A DNA stretch of 51,274 nt from the NCBI RefSeq assembly GCF_016745505.1, contig NZ_JAERUC010000095.1, positions 1 to 51,274 of the forward strand. The letters are read 5' to 3'. The notes under the pieces were generated by a model that was not told the origin of the DNA, did no database searches, and saw nothing but the letters and a program-made list of their open reading frames with translations. This DNA comes from Streptomyces silvae. Lineage in GTDB: Bacteria > Actinomycetota > Actinomycetes > Streptomycetales > Streptomycetaceae. Below are positions 32,622 through 42,441 of the stretch, in pieces; the first letter of the stretch is position 1; the number at the start of each line of letters is the position of its first letter. The position numbers were made by a program, and so were the translations under genes.

Positions 32622-33445
32622 TCGACGAGCACGTCCACCGACTGCTCCGGAGCCTTCTCCTCGTACGGCCCGACGGGCAGGTCCCTGCGCGGTACGGCCG
32701 GGGCTGACTCCGCCGCCTCGATCCACTCCCGCAGCGGCTTGCCGTCCCGTGCGGCATCCGGGGCGACGACGTCGTACATGAGTGTCGCGGCAGAGGCGTT
32801 GATGGCCGCCACCAGTGCGTTCACCTCGCGCCCGGTGCGGACGGTTCCTCGCTCCATCAGGCGCACCGTCGCCAGGGCGGTCGGTCTGTGGTCCATCACG
32901 TCGACCCGGAGCGCGGTGTTCAACATGTCCTGGTTCGCGCACATGGTCACCACCGGCCTGTAGTCGGGGCCGTCGCGGAACAGTTCGGCAGCCCACCACA
33001 GTCGCGCGAAGGCCTGGGTGTACGCAGGCCCTCGGAACCGCCGGGCGGCGACCTTCGGCGGGGCGTCCTCCGACTTGGCCGCGAGGTGGCGCCAGACGAC
33101 GTAGTCCGGCGCCACCCCGAGGGCCAGGTAGTTCCAGAACCTGCGATCGGCCGCCTCCCGCCGGGTGAGCCTGAGCGCGGCGTGCAGGCGAGGTGCCAAC
33201 CAACCGTCGGCTGCTGTCGGCCTGTCGTCCCGGAACTGATACATCGCGTCCTCGACCAAGGCACGCACCGGATCCAGCTCCGCACGGCTCTCGCCATCGT
33301 GCGGCAGCGGCTCCGTGGTCTTGTTGAGCGCTATGGCGGGCACGTCCTCCTTGCCGCTGAGCAGCCCGTCGGTGAGGTACTGCGCCGCGTTGAGGTCCGC
33401 GAGCAGAGCCAGGCGCTCCGGAAGGAAGTTCGGTTTGTCGGTCAT
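32543..33445 (-). CDS. DUF6339-like protein in defence operon
   Basis: A 300-residue cytoplasmic protein without catalytic motifs I can name. It resembles the DUF6339 family (from memory): FWNYLALGVAPDYVVWRH, RFRGPAYTQAFARLWWAAELFRDG and NQDMLNTALRVDVMDHRP. Conserved Trp, Arg and Asn residues suggest a nucleic-acid or protein interaction role. Its ATG overlaps the stop of the 330-residue gene by 4 nt, the third gene in a coupled trio. Its 3' end overlaps the methyltransferase gene on the other strand. Confidence 0.7.
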   Translation of the reverse strand: MTDKPNFLPERLALLADLNAAQYLTDGLLSGKEDVPAIALNKTTEPLPHDGESRAELDPVRALVEDAMYQFRDDRPTAADGWLAPRLHAALRLTRREAADRRFWNYLALGVAPDYVVWRHLAAKSEDAPPKVAARRFRGPAYTQAFARLWWAAELFRDGPDYRPVVTMCANQDMLNTALRVDVMDHRPTALATVRLMERGTVRTGREVNALVAAINASAATLMYDVVAPDAARDGKPLREWIEAAESAPAVPRRDLPVGPYEEKAPEQSVDVLVDHFAEIFAGAPVRGRPDADEGTGGEV

Positions 33446-34434
33446 GCGTCGGCCCCCCGATGGATGCTGTCCAGACCACGGATGGTGGTGCTCAGTGCCT
33501 TCGGCACGTCCGCCCTCCGTGTGGCGGCGTAGTGGATGCGTGGTTGGAGGTCGGTCCAGCCGGATGTTCCGGTCCGCCGCCTGTGCACCTCTCCCAGTGC
33601 GTCCTCGACGGGGCGGTCCGGCACGACGTCGGGCAGCATCTCCCGCAGCACTTCTCCGCGCCAGTCGCGAGGGAACAGCGGGGTCCCGTCGTCCTCGATC
33701 TCCAGATCCCCGATGGCTGTGTGGAAGACAGCCGTCCATACGTCCGTGCACAACTGGGCGATGAGCAGGTCCCGCACCATGTTGTCGACGGAGGTGCCGT
33801 TGCCACCGACCAGGTCGGAGACGCCCTCGAAATCGGTGTTGATGTGCACGACGGGTAGGTCACCGGACGTGTCCACGACCCAGGGCACCTCGTGGAAGCC
33901 GCGTAGCCACTGCGGACCCTCGCGGAAGCCCACCTCGACGACGTCCAGTTCCCGATCGCGCAGCGGAGCTTCGGACTTCAGGTCGACGATCCAGTCCTTG
34001 GTCGACGCCGCGATCTCACGGCCCGCCACACCGTCCACCGTGGCAACGACATGCACGGACATCGAAGCCCGGTCCCGGTGGTCCGCACGCCAGAGGTCGA
34101 GGTGTCCCACCCACTGCCGACCGCCTTCCGCTCCGGGGGCGAGCGCAGTGGTGATCCGCGTGTTGGTGGCTCCTTCGCTCAGCACCACGACGACCGCGAG
34201 GTCGGTCCAGGGACTGTCGGGGGCTGTGGCGCGGCCCGGCACGGTCGCCTCGACCGTCATGCGGAGCCACTCCCAGTCGTCGCGTTCCGACACACCGGGG
34301 GCGACAACCTGCTCCACGGCGGAGAACGCGCTCGTGTCGAGGGGATCCCTGATGTCGTCCGGTCCCCTCAGCTCGACGGCGGTGACCCGGAGCGACACCA
34401 CACCGGGAAGCCGCCGGTACGGGTATGCCCTCAT
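33442..34434 (-). CDS. Unknown protein of the XRE-GHKL operon
   Basis: A 330-residue protein that I do not recognise. The first half is beta-rich with alternating hydrophobic residues (VSLRVTAVELRGPDD, TDLAVVVVLSEGATNTRI, SMSVHVVATVDG). The second half has PVVHINTDFEGVSDLVGGNG and more helical segments ending in ATRRADVPKAL. No signal peptide or membrane span. Start ATG at 34434 overlaps the stop of the XRE-GHKL gene (ATGA) and its own stop overlaps the next start, so the three products are probably made in fixed ratio and may form one complex. Confidence 0.7.
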   Translation of the reverse strand: MRAYPYRRLPGVVSLRVTAVELRGPDDIRDPLDTSAFSAVEQVVAPGVSERDDWEWLRMTVEATVPGRATAPDSPWTDLAVVVVLSEGATNTRITTALAPGAEGGRQWVGHLDLWRADHRDRASMSVHVVATVDGVAGREIAASTKDWIVDLKSEAPLRDRELDVVEVGFREGPQWLRGFHEVPWVVDTSGDLPVVHINTDFEGVSDLVGGNGTSVDNMVRDLLIAQLCTDVWTAVFHTAIGDLEIEDDGTPLFPRDWRGEVLREMLPDVVPDRPVEDALGEVHRRRTGTSGWTDLQPRIHYAATRRADVPKALSTTIRGLDSIHRGADA

Positions 34435-36554
34435 GCCTGAGCCCCCTTGTCTGCGCGGAGTTCGACGACCAGACCGCTGAACTGGGCTCGTACCGGATGG
34501 GTGGACACGTCGGTGGTCCCCCGGAAGGTCGCGGTGCGTGAGCCGGGTGCGAAGCGGATCGCGCCGTCGACGATTTCGCAGTTGTGCACGGCGACAAGCT
34601 CGGACCAGGCCAGCACCGGCCGGGGTCCGGAGCGCACGTCGAGCTTGGCCACCGGAGCCGGTCGCCAGGAGTCGCCACCGACGGGAATCTTCATCTCGGC
34701 CGTGACACACCACGCACCGCTGTCGTCGATCCGGGCGTCGAGCTCTTCGAGCGTCGGGGGGCCCGCGACGGGCGTCGGTCGGGAGGTCTTACGTCCCCCC
34801 ACGGCAAGACGCTTGCGTAGTCGTTCCGAGCCGGCCTTACGACTCTTCTTCGGCAGCGCGACCAGGTCACGCACAGCCTTGTTCGCCTGGCTGGTGAGCG
34901 CGCCGATCCGGCGGTACGCGGAGGGCGAGTACAGCATGCGCAGTTCCTCCGTCTGCCCCCACCTGTCGTGCTCGGGCGGTTCGGCAGCGCGCAGGAAGGC
35001 CTCGGCCTCATCCGCGAAGGGTGCGTCGTCACCCGCTGCCCTCCCCACGAGCAGCACGGCCTGGAAGGGGTTCGTCCCGACCGGAAGGCCGGGAACCCAA
35101 CCGGCCTTGACCGTCATACGGTTGCCCCGCATCGTCGTCACCCTGTTCGGCTTGCCGTGGTCGCGGTCATCGGCCTCCGTGACCAGCAGGACGGCCCGGT
35201 GCTCCCCACCGTTCCCGCGATCGGCACGCCCCGGCACCACCAGCGGGACAGTGGCCATGGCCACCTGCCCGGAGTCCGTCATCCTGTCGACGGTCGTACC
35301 GTCCAGGAAGGCCTGCAGGGCCCGTGTCCTCGAAGGCTGGGTTTCCCGAGGGTCGACCCGTGCCTCCGGAATGACCTCCACCCCGTTACGAAGCGTCCTC
35401 ACGGAGGCTTCCAGCAGAGGTCTCTGCTTCCCGCCTCCGGTCATCGCCGCCCAGAAGTTGCGTCCGAGTGCCTCCTTGAGACGGTGGTGCATGCGGTGCA
35501 CGCTGTCGTCGTCCTCGACATCGGCGTCGCCGTCGGTCCCTTCGACGAGGCTGGCCACGTCGTGCGCGCCGACGATGAGGAACGAGGTGCCGGGCTCGGC
35601 ACTCTCCCTCGTGAGGTGGAGGCGCTCGGTACTCTCCTCGTCGGCCCACCACGAGCGGGCCACATCGCCGTTCTCCGCGTCCGGGTCCGGCCGCCCGAAC
35701 CAGGCCGGGCCGGCCCACGGCCTGTCCTCCACCTTGCGCCAGGGCAGGTCGAGGCGGCCGATGAGCCGACGCTCGGTCCGTCCTTCGTGCGGCTCGGAGA
35801 GGGTGGAGTTCATGAGAACCAGACCGAGGCGGCTGGTCGCCCAGAGCGTCGCCTTCCCCAGCCCGTAGGACCCCCCGGCGCCACTCACCGATTTCTGGCT
35901 GTCAAGCTGGCGGCGCACGACCGCGGCGAATCGGCCGGTCTCGTAGTCGTCGCCTGTCAGGCCTGAGGCGTTGTAGTCGTCGATACGGAGGAGCACGAGC
36001 CGGTCCCGCTCGTACATGTCGCTCAGGCCGGCCGCGATCATGCGCCCGACCTTCTGGTCCTGTTGCGCGGCCGCCTCGTAGTGGGGAAGCAGGTCGTCCC
36101 AGCGGATCTCGTCGCGGAACCGGGCCAAGGCCTCGCCCGACAGTTCGTGCAGGGTGTAGCGGACCCGGACCGGCTGGGAGAGGTCCAGCCGTTCGTCGAG
36201 ACTGTTCTGGGTCGCTTCCCGGGCCAGGACCTCGACGTCGGCCTCGAACGCGAAGGCAGCCGCGTTCCCGAACTCGCGTCCCCCGTCGGCGTGTCCAGGC
36301 CGGTGGTACCAGGAGACCGGTAGACCGGCCAAGGTGTCGGCGGTACGCGTATGGATGGTCCCCAGGTCCGTACCGAGCGCCTCGGCGATCTTGTTGATCG
36401 TCTCCTCGCGAGGAGTCGCGCGGCCCGTGATCCAGGCCGAGACAGCAGCCCGGGTGAGCCCGATGCGCTGGGCCAGATCGGCCTGACTCATGCCTGACTG
36501 CTTCAGCTGTCGGGCGAGCCAGGGACCGAAGTCCATGCCGGTGTCCAACCTCAT
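34431..36554 (-). CDS. XRE HTH fused to a GHKL (MORC/Hsp90-type) ATPase
   Basis: A 707-residue defence ATPase. Residues 9-67 form an XRE-type HTH (QADLAQRIGLTRAAVSAWITGR). The GHKL fold follows, with N-box VLAREATQNSLDE (Asn117), a DxNxSG-like second motif RIDDYNASGLTG (192-198) and the glycine loop SGAGGSYGLGKATLW (224-236). The remaining two-thirds are a large unknown region rich in Arg and Trp. This architecture fits the paraMORC/MutL-like ATPases described in restriction-modification operons (Iyer, Abhiman and Aravind 2008, from memory). The second of two adjacent ATGs (36554) has GAGGAG at better distance; 36557 is possible. Confidence 0.88.
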   Translation of the reverse strand: MRLDTGMDFGPWLARQLKQSGMSQADLAQRIGLTRAAVSAWITGRATPREETINKIAEALGTDLGTIHTRTADTLAGLPVSWYHRPGHADGGREFGNAAAFAFEADVEVLAREATQNSLDERLDLSQPVRVRYTLHELSGEALARFRDEIRWDDLLPHYEAAAQQDQKVGRMIAAGLSDMYERDRLVLLRIDDYNASGLTGDDYETGRFAAVVRRQLDSQKSVSGAGGSYGLGKATLWATSRLGLVLMNSTLSEPHEGRTERRLIGRLDLPWRKVEDRPWAGPAWFGRPDPDAENGDVARSWWADEESTERLHLTRESAEPGTSFLIVGAHDVASLVEGTDGDADVEDDDSVHRMHHRLKEALGRNFWAAMTGGGKQRPLLEASVRTLRNGVEVIPEARVDPRETQPSRTRALQAFLDGTTVDRMTDSGQVAMATVPLVVPGRADRGNGGEHRAVLLVTEADDRDHGKPNRVTTMRGNRMTVKAGWVPGLPVGTNPFQAVLLVGRAAGDDAPFADEAEAFLRAAEPPEHDRWGQTEELRMLYSPSAYRRIGALTSQANKAVRDLVALPKKSRKAGSERLRKRLAVGGRKTSRPTPVAGPPTLEELDARIDDSGAWCVTAEMKIPVGGDSWRPAPVAKLDVRSGPRPVLAWSELVAVHNCEIVDGAIRFAPGSRTATFRGTTDVSTHPVRAQFSGLVVELRADKGAQA

Positions 36555-36587
36555 CACTCCTCAGCTACGGCTTCGGCCATGACCTGC

Positions 36588-36616
36588 ACGATACACCCCC
36601 CGTTTGACACTGACAC
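36588..36616 (-). promoter_or_regulatory. Promoter of the XRE-GHKL operon
   Basis: On the minus strand, GTGTCA (36616-36611) and TATCGT (36593-36588) are 17 bp apart, a good -35/-10 pair for the housekeeping sigma factor. The start site should fall near 36581, giving a leader of about 27 nt. A second TGTCAA-like element lies just inside the spacer. Confidence 0.55.
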
Positions 36617-37161
36617 CCCGTCCGACAACGGCCTTTGACAGCCCCCCTTCGCGGCCTTCTTTCTACTACCCCTTCCCTGAATCGAATGTCCCAGGGTGCC
36701 CCAAAGGGGCGGAATTAAGCGGATTCACCCCCTCCGGATCGTTCCCTCCAGGTTCACCCTGAACACTCGCCGGAACAGCGCCCCGAAAAGGCCTCCCTCG
36801 CCTACGGATAGGCCTTGTGGAGGCTCCTTTCGACCGTGTACCGTCAGAGCAGGGACGCCTCACCCGGCGCTATCGAGCCCTTTCTTCATGGGGCCTTGTT
36901 TTGCATGCCATGAATTATTTCAGAACGCCGGGGAGGGAATTCTTTTCGAAGAAAAATGCGAAACCTATTGCCTCGGTCAACCGAATGCGCTTCGCTTCTC
37001 GCACATCTCATCCGACTGATTCGCTACCGACTTCACCGTCCCCGAAGAATCCTTTCCTCCTGGCGATCGTGCCCGTCGAGCCGAGCACTTCCGCCCTTCT
37101 GCACGTGCGCCACTCTCCGTCACGCCAGGCATGCATCATCAGAGCCCAGGGGGGCACCGCC
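36617..37161. other. 545-bp AT-richer intergenic region between the two divergent defence units
   Basis: No convincing gene is seen. The stretch 36880-37010 is unusually AT-rich for this genome (TTGTTTTGCATGCCATGAAT, TTCTTTTCGAAGAAAAATGC). It should hold the promoter and regulatory sites of the plus-strand operon. TTCTTTTCGAAGAAAA includes the near-palindrome TTCTTTTCGAAGAA. ORFs crossing it lack ribosome sites and codon bias. Confidence 0.5.
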
Positions 37162-37548
37162 ATGGAAACCACTTCGCCCGAGCCCGACGACGCGTACGAC
37201 GCGTTCGGACTCGTCGAGCAGTTCGACTGCATCGAAGACCCGTACCTCCGGTCCGAGTTCCTCGATGCAGTCGGAACGACGCGTTCGTACATCAATGCTC
37301 TGCGGCTTCGGCGCGACCAGGCGGCCCGGAAGGCCTCCGCGCCCATCGAACCGGACCAGGAAGCGGCCGCGGGGACGAAGCCCGGTCGGGTGGACGGAGA
37401 GGGCCCGCAGCGCCGCACGTCTCGCCCGCCGGTCCGCACCCGCATCCTCGCCACCCGCCCCCCGAGGAACGCGGGCTCCGTCCGGAGCAAGCGCCGCCGG
37501 AACCGTAGGCGCCCCGAAATCGTCGTCATCATCTTCAAGCTCGACTGA
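37162..37548 (+). CDS. Small basic-tailed protein ahead of the helicase operon
   Basis: A 128-residue protein I do not recognise. The N-terminal half is acidic and helical (DDAYDAFGLVEQFDCIEDPYL, TTRSYINALRLRRDQAARK). The C-terminal half is Arg/Pro-rich and ends RSKRRRNRRRPEIVVIIFKLD, a strongly basic patch followed by a hydrophobic strand. CAGGGGGGC precedes the ATG. It starts 120 bp before the GHKL-helicase gene on the same strand. A DNA-binding or regulatory role is a guess. Longer frames upstream are poor. Confidence 0.6.
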   Translation: METTSPEPDDAYDAFGLVEQFDCIEDPYLRSEFLDAVGTTRSYINALRLRRDQAARKASAPIEPDQEAAAGTKPGRVDGEGPQRRTSRPPVRTRILATRPPRNAGSVRSKRRRNRRRPEIVVIIFKLD

Positions 37549-37668
37549 CCTGGCACATCGTCGGACTCGGAACTCCTATCGTTGAGCTGCAGGCCGGCCG
37601 CATCTCCCCCACTGCGGCCGGCCCCGGCTCCACCCGCGTTCAGCTCACGGCCACGGAACGGGAAGACT

Positions 37669-40600
37669 TTGAACAACCCCAATGTGACGGACAATTCGGG
37701 CGAGAGCTCCGTCATCCGGACGATCATCGATCAGTCGGCGCGCGTACTGGAGACGTACCGCGTCGATCCGGGGCTGATCCTGGAGCACGCCAATGGCGAA
37801 AGGCGGATCACTCAAGGCGGTTACGGGGACCGCCAGTTGTTCGAGCTCGTCCAAAATGCGGCGGACGAGATCGCGCACTCTCCGGGCGGGAAGGTCCAGG
37901 TCGTTCTCACGAGCTCGCACCTCTACTGCGCGAACGAGGGCAGGGAGGTCACGGCGGACGGGGCCGAGACCATTCTCCGAATGAGCGTGTCGAAGAAGCG
38001 CGGAGGACAGATCGGTCGTTTCGGGGTCGGTGTCAAATCGGTCCTCGCCGTCACCGATGCTCCTCAATTCTTCAGCACCTCCGGGGCATTCGGATTCGAC
38101 CGGGCCTGGTCGTACGAGGAGATCCGGAAGGCCGGCGGCGACGCGGTCGGCGAAGCCTTCGAGGCCCCGGTCCTGCGGATGGCTCGCCCGTTGGACGTCG
38201 CGAAGGAGCGGGCGGCGGATACCGTCCTCGACGAACTGCTCAGCTGGGCCACGACCGTGGTGCGACTCCCGCTCCTGCCAGGAGCGGTCGAGCGGCTCGG
38301 ACACGACATCCATACGGTCGCCGGTAGCCACGAAGCCCAGCGGGAGTTCCCGGCGCGCTTCCAATTGTTCTCCCACCACGTGGGCGCGGTGGTCCTGGAG
38401 GACCGTCGGGTCATGCCGCAGATCCGACGGGAGATCACGGTCGAGCACGAGGACGTCGTGCACACCATCCACGAAGCTCGCACGGGTAAGCCCGAATCCC
38501 ACGCCACCTGGAAGGTCTTCAGCCACGCTCACCGTCCCACCGAGAGGGCACGGGCAAGCGCGGGCGAGATGCACGATCGGGGAACGATCGACGTCTCGTG
38601 GGCCGTCCCCGCGTACACCGGGGACACGGTCCTCACCGTCCCCAGGGGGCGAGGAGAATTCTGGTCGTTCTTCCCCACCAAGTACCCCATGACCTTGGCC
38701 GGCATCCTCAACGGAGCCTGGAAGACGAACGAGGACAGGCAGAACCTCCTCGACTCCAGTCCGTTCAACGAGGAGATCATCCAGGTCGCCGCGAGACTGG
38801 TCGTCGAATCGCTGCCGCAGCTGGCACCGGCCGAGGACCCAGGTGCCTACCTTCCTCTGCTGCCCGGTCGCACCAGGGAGTCCGAGACCCTCAACTGGGC
38901 CGACAGGTATCTCACCGAGCAGATCTGGAAGCTGGCCGCCCAACTTCCGTCGCTTCCCGACCAGGACGGTGTCCTCCGGGTGCCCCGTGAGTTGTGCGTC
39001 CATCCCGCCCCGGTGGGGAAGGCGCCTCTCAAGCTCGACTGGCTCCGGATGTGGAACAGCTACCCCGGTCGCCCGTCGAACTGGGTCCACCCCTCCGTGG
39101 AGGCCGCGGAGTTCCGCCCCGGCAAGGTGGGGCACATCCTGGAGCAGACGAGACAAGGGCGGGCGACCGTCCGTGAGTGGTTGGAGGCCCTGGTCACCGA
39201 CGGTACGGCTGAGGCATCCGCCGTTGCCATCCGCATCTTCGCCGCGATGGTCCGCGAAGGTTCGCCCTTCGCGGCCGAGGCCCGATCGGCCCGCATCGTG
39301 TTGACCGAGGAGAGCGGGTTGGTCCCCGCCGTCGTGGGCAAGGTCTTCCGCCGGGCCGTCCAGGACGGGCTCCGGGACGGGACGACATACGTCGCCTCCG
39401 CGCTTTCCGAGGACGAGTCGCTCATCAGCGATCTCAATGCCATCGGCATCCGGGAGGCGGACTCCCGAGGGCGTTTCATCGGTGTCCTGGAACAGGGCTT
39501 CACCGGCTACGGCCCCCAGGACTGGGCACGGTTCTGGGAACTGTTCCACAGCGCGGGTGGCAGCCAGGTGAGCGGCGAGGTGATCAGCCGCGTCCCCGAC
39601 CCGATGGCGACGCTCCACGTGCGCACGGTGGACGGGCGCTTCCACCGCATGCGGGACTGCCTCCTCCCCGGCGGCGTGGTGCCTGCCGACGGCAGTCGGG
39701 ACGGCTCGGTCGCGGTGGACCTGGACTTCCACTCGGACGACCGGATGGTCTTCCACGAGTTCGGGCTGCGAGCGACACCCACCGCCGGTCACCGGCCCTC
39801 GGCGGACGAAGCATGGTTCGCCGAGTACTCGACGGCGATCTACGACAGCTACTGCCGCACGTTGAGCAGTAACGCGGCCCGCCCGTCCTTCAACAGGCTC
39901 AAGCTGGAGGGGGCCCCCATCGGCGGGCCGCTGCATCTCCTGGAGCGTTTGTCGGACGAGGGCCGAGCCGCCTTCGTGAAGGCGCTGCCCGACGCGAGCG
40001 TCGTCGACACCTGGACCATGCAGTTCGGCGCCCAGTTGGCCACGCGCAAGACCATCCACTCCCCGCTGCGTTGGATGCTCGGCCGAGTCGGCCGGGTCCC
40101 CACCTCCCAGGGCATCGTCCTGGTCTCCGATGCGGTGGGCCCCCAGCTGCAGGCGTACGCCGATGTTCTCCCCGTCGCCGACATCAGCGCGGAGAAGGCC
40201 CGCAAGCTGCACCTGCCGACCGTGGTGGACGACGTCCCCGCCAGGCAGTGGGTCAGCCTCCTCGAACAACTCGGCACCAGCGACGACGACACCTTCGTGG
40301 GCCGTACGTACGTGATGCTGACACGACTCGGAGTCGACTTCCCGGAAGGGGAACTCACCCGCTGCCGGATCGGCTCGGATTGGTCCACGCAGGAGGACGA
40401 GAAGATCGCTGTCGCGGCGTCCGAGGCGGAGTACCGCACGCTGCGAGCGGAGCAGATCCCCGCGCTGCTGGCGGGCAGCCCCGAGGACGCGGCTCTGCTC
40501 GTCAAGACCTGGGGCATGTTGCGCTACGCCGAAGTCATCAGCAGGGAGACGCGTCACGTAGGGATCGGCGAGCCGACACTCCTGCGCGACGAGTTCCCCA

Positions 40601-42441
40601 CGCTTCGCCAACGAATCGGAAACGTGGTCAACAAGTACCAGCTGCAGCGCTGCTCGGAGCTTGAGGAAGTGACCCGAACCCCCCAGGGGGCGACGCCCCA
40701 TCCTCGTAGCAGCGCGCTCCAGGGCGACACCGTCCTCGTCCTCGAACCGGTGGACAGGCTCGCGGCTCTCATGGCGGTCGACCACGAGTTGCGCTGGGGA
40801 CTCAAGGAGACGGGGTGCCGGGCGGTTCTCGATGCTCAGGAGCGGCAGGAAGCCGACCAGCAGCTTCAGGCGGCCCTGCGTCGGGTCCGGGAGGCGGACA
40901 GCATCGAGGAGAAGCTGGAACTGCTCATCGGCGAAGCCGCGCTGCGGGCCGGACTGCCGCCCGGCCTCCTGGAGAGCGAGCGGGCGGAGTCGGGCGATGT
41001 CGAGCCGTCGGCCCGCCGGATCGCGCGGATGGCGTACAACGCCCATGGTGACGGCGTGCTGCAGATGCACACCCGCGACCTGCTGGCCGCCTACCCGAGC
41101 CATGCGCCGTCGAGCTTCACCGGCTCCTCGCCGGCGGTGAAGTTCGTCGCCGACTTCGGCTTCCCCGATTCCTTCGCCGGGACCAGGACGCCGTCGCTCC
41201 CGCCGAGGGTCGAGGTTCCCGGTCCCACCGAGTTCCCCCGCCTGCACGACTACCAGGAGCGCCTCGCGGCGAAGGTCTTCGCGATGCTCGACCGGTTCGC
41301 ACCGCAGCGTGGGATGCTGTCGCTGCCCACCGGGGCGGGCAAGACCCGGGTGGCTGCGGAGGCAGTGATCCGCTGGGTCAAGTCCGTGGGTGCGCTGGAC
41401 GGTCCGATCCTCTGGATCGCGCAGACGGAGGAGCTCTGCGAGCAGGCGGTCCAGAGCTGGAGCTTCGTGTGGTCGAAGGTCGGCGCGGAGAGCCCTCTCA
41501 CGATCAGCAGGCTGTGGACCACCAACGAGGCCGGACCGGTGGGCGACCGCCCCCACCTGGTGGTCGCGACGGACGCGAAGCTCCGCAACTGCCTCGACAC
41601 CGAGGGATACGCCTGGCTCCGGCAGGCAAGCCTGGTCATCGTCGACGAGGCACATGTCGCCATTTCGCCCCAGTACACCCAGATCCTCGAACAACTCGGT
41701 CTGACCGCAAGGGAGACTCGGCGCCACCTGTTGGGCCTCACCGCGACACCGTTCCGCAACACGAACGACGAGGAGACCCGGCGCCTCGTCCAACGCTTCG
41801 GGGGGCAGCGTCTCGACGACGGGGTCTTTCCGTCCGGCGACGCCTACGGGGAGCTTCAGGAACTCGGAATGTTGGCCAGGGTCGACCACCGGGAGCTCCT
41901 GGGCGGCACCATCGAGCTGAGCCACGACGAGAAGGAGCGCGCCGACCGGATGAGCCTGCTCTCGAAGGCGGCCGAGCAGCGCCTCGCCGACGACCACGAC
42001 CGCAACAAGCGGATTCTGGAAGAGATCGGCGAGATGCCTGCCGACTGGCCCGTCCTGGTGTTCGCCACGTCCGTGGCGCACGCCAAGTTCCTCGCCGCGA
42101 AGCTCAAGGACCGAGGTATCACCGCCGCTTCGGTGGACTCGGCCACCTCCGCGGGCGAACGCAGGAAGAGCATCGACGACTTCCGCCGCGGTCGCGTTCG
42201 CGTTCTCACGAACTACGGTGTCCTGACGCAGGGGTTCGACGCACCGGCCACCCGGGCCGTCGTCGTCGCCCGGCCCACGTACAGCCCGAACGTCTACCAA
42301 CAGATGATCGGTCGTGGTCTACGCGGTCCCGGCAACGGGGGCAAGGAGACCTGTCTGATCCTCAACGTCCGCGACAACATCACCAACTACGGCAAGGCAC
42401 TCGCCTTCACGCAGTTCGAGCACCTGTGGAGGGCCAAGTGA
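37669..42441 (+). CDS. Sacsin-type GHKL ATPase fused to an SF2 (DEAD/DEAH) helicase
   Basis: A 1590-residue protein. The N-terminal domain is a sacsin-like GHKL ATPase: ERRITQGGYGDRQLFELVQNAADE (Asn63), CANEGREV (89-91) and SKKRGGQIGRFGVGVKSVL (116-124). A 900-residue linker region follows. The C-terminal 400 residues are an SF2 helicase: LHDYQERLAAKV, Walker A LPTGAGKTRVA (near 1222), VDEAHVAI (near 1324), GLTATPFRN, then the helicase C-domain with LTNYGVLTQGFDAPATRAVV and YQQMIGRGLRG. Start TTG at 37669 is the best fit but weak; GTG at 37684 is possible. The stop overlaps the UvrD start (GTGA). Confidence 0.88.
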   Translation: MNNPNVTDNSGESSVIRTIIDQSARVLETYRVDPGLILEHANGERRITQGGYGDRQLFELVQNAADEIAHSPGGKVQVVLTSSHLYCANEGREVTADGAETILRMSVSKKRGGQIGRFGVGVKSVLAVTDAPQFFSTSGAFGFDRAWSYEEIRKAGGDAVGEAFEAPVLRMARPLDVAKERAADTVLDELLSWATTVVRLPLLPGAVERLGHDIHTVAGSHEAQREFPARFQLFSHHVGAVVLEDRRVMPQIRREITVEHEDVVHTIHEARTGKPESHATWKVFSHAHRPTERARASAGEMHDRGTIDVSWAVPAYTGDTVLTVPRGRGEFWSFFPTKYPMTLAGILNGAWKTNEDRQNLLDSSPFNEEIIQVAARLVVESLPQLAPAEDPGAYLPLLPGRTRESETLNWADRYLTEQIWKLAAQLPSLPDQDGVLRVPRELCVHPAPVGKAPLKLDWLRMWNSYPGRPSNWVHPSVEAAEFRPGKVGHILEQTRQGRATVREWLEALVTDGTAEASAVAIRIFAAMVREGSPFAAEARSARIVLTEESGLVPAVVGKVFRRAVQDGLRDGTTYVASALSEDESLISDLNAIGIREADSRGRFIGVLEQGFTGYGPQDWARFWELFHSAGGSQVSGEVISRVPDPMATLHVRTVDGRFHRMRDCLLPGGVVPADGSRDGSVAVDLDFHSDDRMVFHEFGLRATPTAGHRPSADEAWFAEYSTAIYDSYCRTLSSNAARPSFNRLKLEGAPIGGPLHLLERLSDEGRAAFVKALPDASVVDTWTMQFGAQLATRKTIHSPLRWMLGRVGRVPTSQGIVLVSDAVGPQLQAYADVLPVADISAEKARKLHLPTVVDDVPARQWVSLLEQLGTSDDDTFVGRTYVMLTRLGVDFPEGELTRCRIGSDWSTQEDEKIAVAASEAEYRTLRAEQIPALLAGSPEDAALLVKTWGMLRYAEVISRETRHVGIGEPTLLRDEFPTLRQRIGNVVNKYQLQRCSELEEVTRTPQGATPHPRSSALQGDTVLVLEPVDRLAALMAVDHELRWGLKETGCRAVLDAQERQEADQQLQAALRRVREADSIEEKLELLIGEAALRAGLPPGLLESERAESGDVEPSARRIARMAYNAHGDGVLQMHTRDLLAAYPSHAPSSFTGSSPAVKFVADFGFPDSFAGTRTPSLPPRVEVPGPTEFPRLHDYQERLAAKVFAMLDRFAPQRGMLSLPTGAGKTRVAAEAVIRWVKSVGALDGPILWIAQTEELCEQAVQSWSFVWSKVGAESPLTISRLWTTNEAGPVGDRPHLVVATDAKLRNCLDTEGYAWLRQASLVIVDEAHVAISPQYTQILEQLGLTARETRRHLLGLTATPFRNTNDEETRRLVQRFGGQRLDDGVFPSGDAYGELQELGMLARVDHRELLGGTIELSHDEKERADRMSLLSKAAEQRLADDHDRNKRILEEIGEMPADWPVLVFATSVAHAKFLAAKLKDRGITAASVDSATSAGERRKSIDDFRRGRVRVLTNYGVLTQGFDAPATRAVVVARPTYSPNVYQQMIGRGLRGPGNGGKETCLILNVRDNITNYGKALAFTQFEHLWRAK

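Noticed and set aside
36817..37161. N-terminal extension of the small basic protein
   Set aside because: No ribosome site, runs through the AT-rich promoter region and has atypical codon use; ATG at 37162 is better supported.
37645..42300. 1551-residue open frame antisense to the GHKL-helicase gene
   Set aside because: It is a shadow produced by GC-rich third positions; it shows no family motifs, while the plus strand encodes clear ATPase and helicase motifs.
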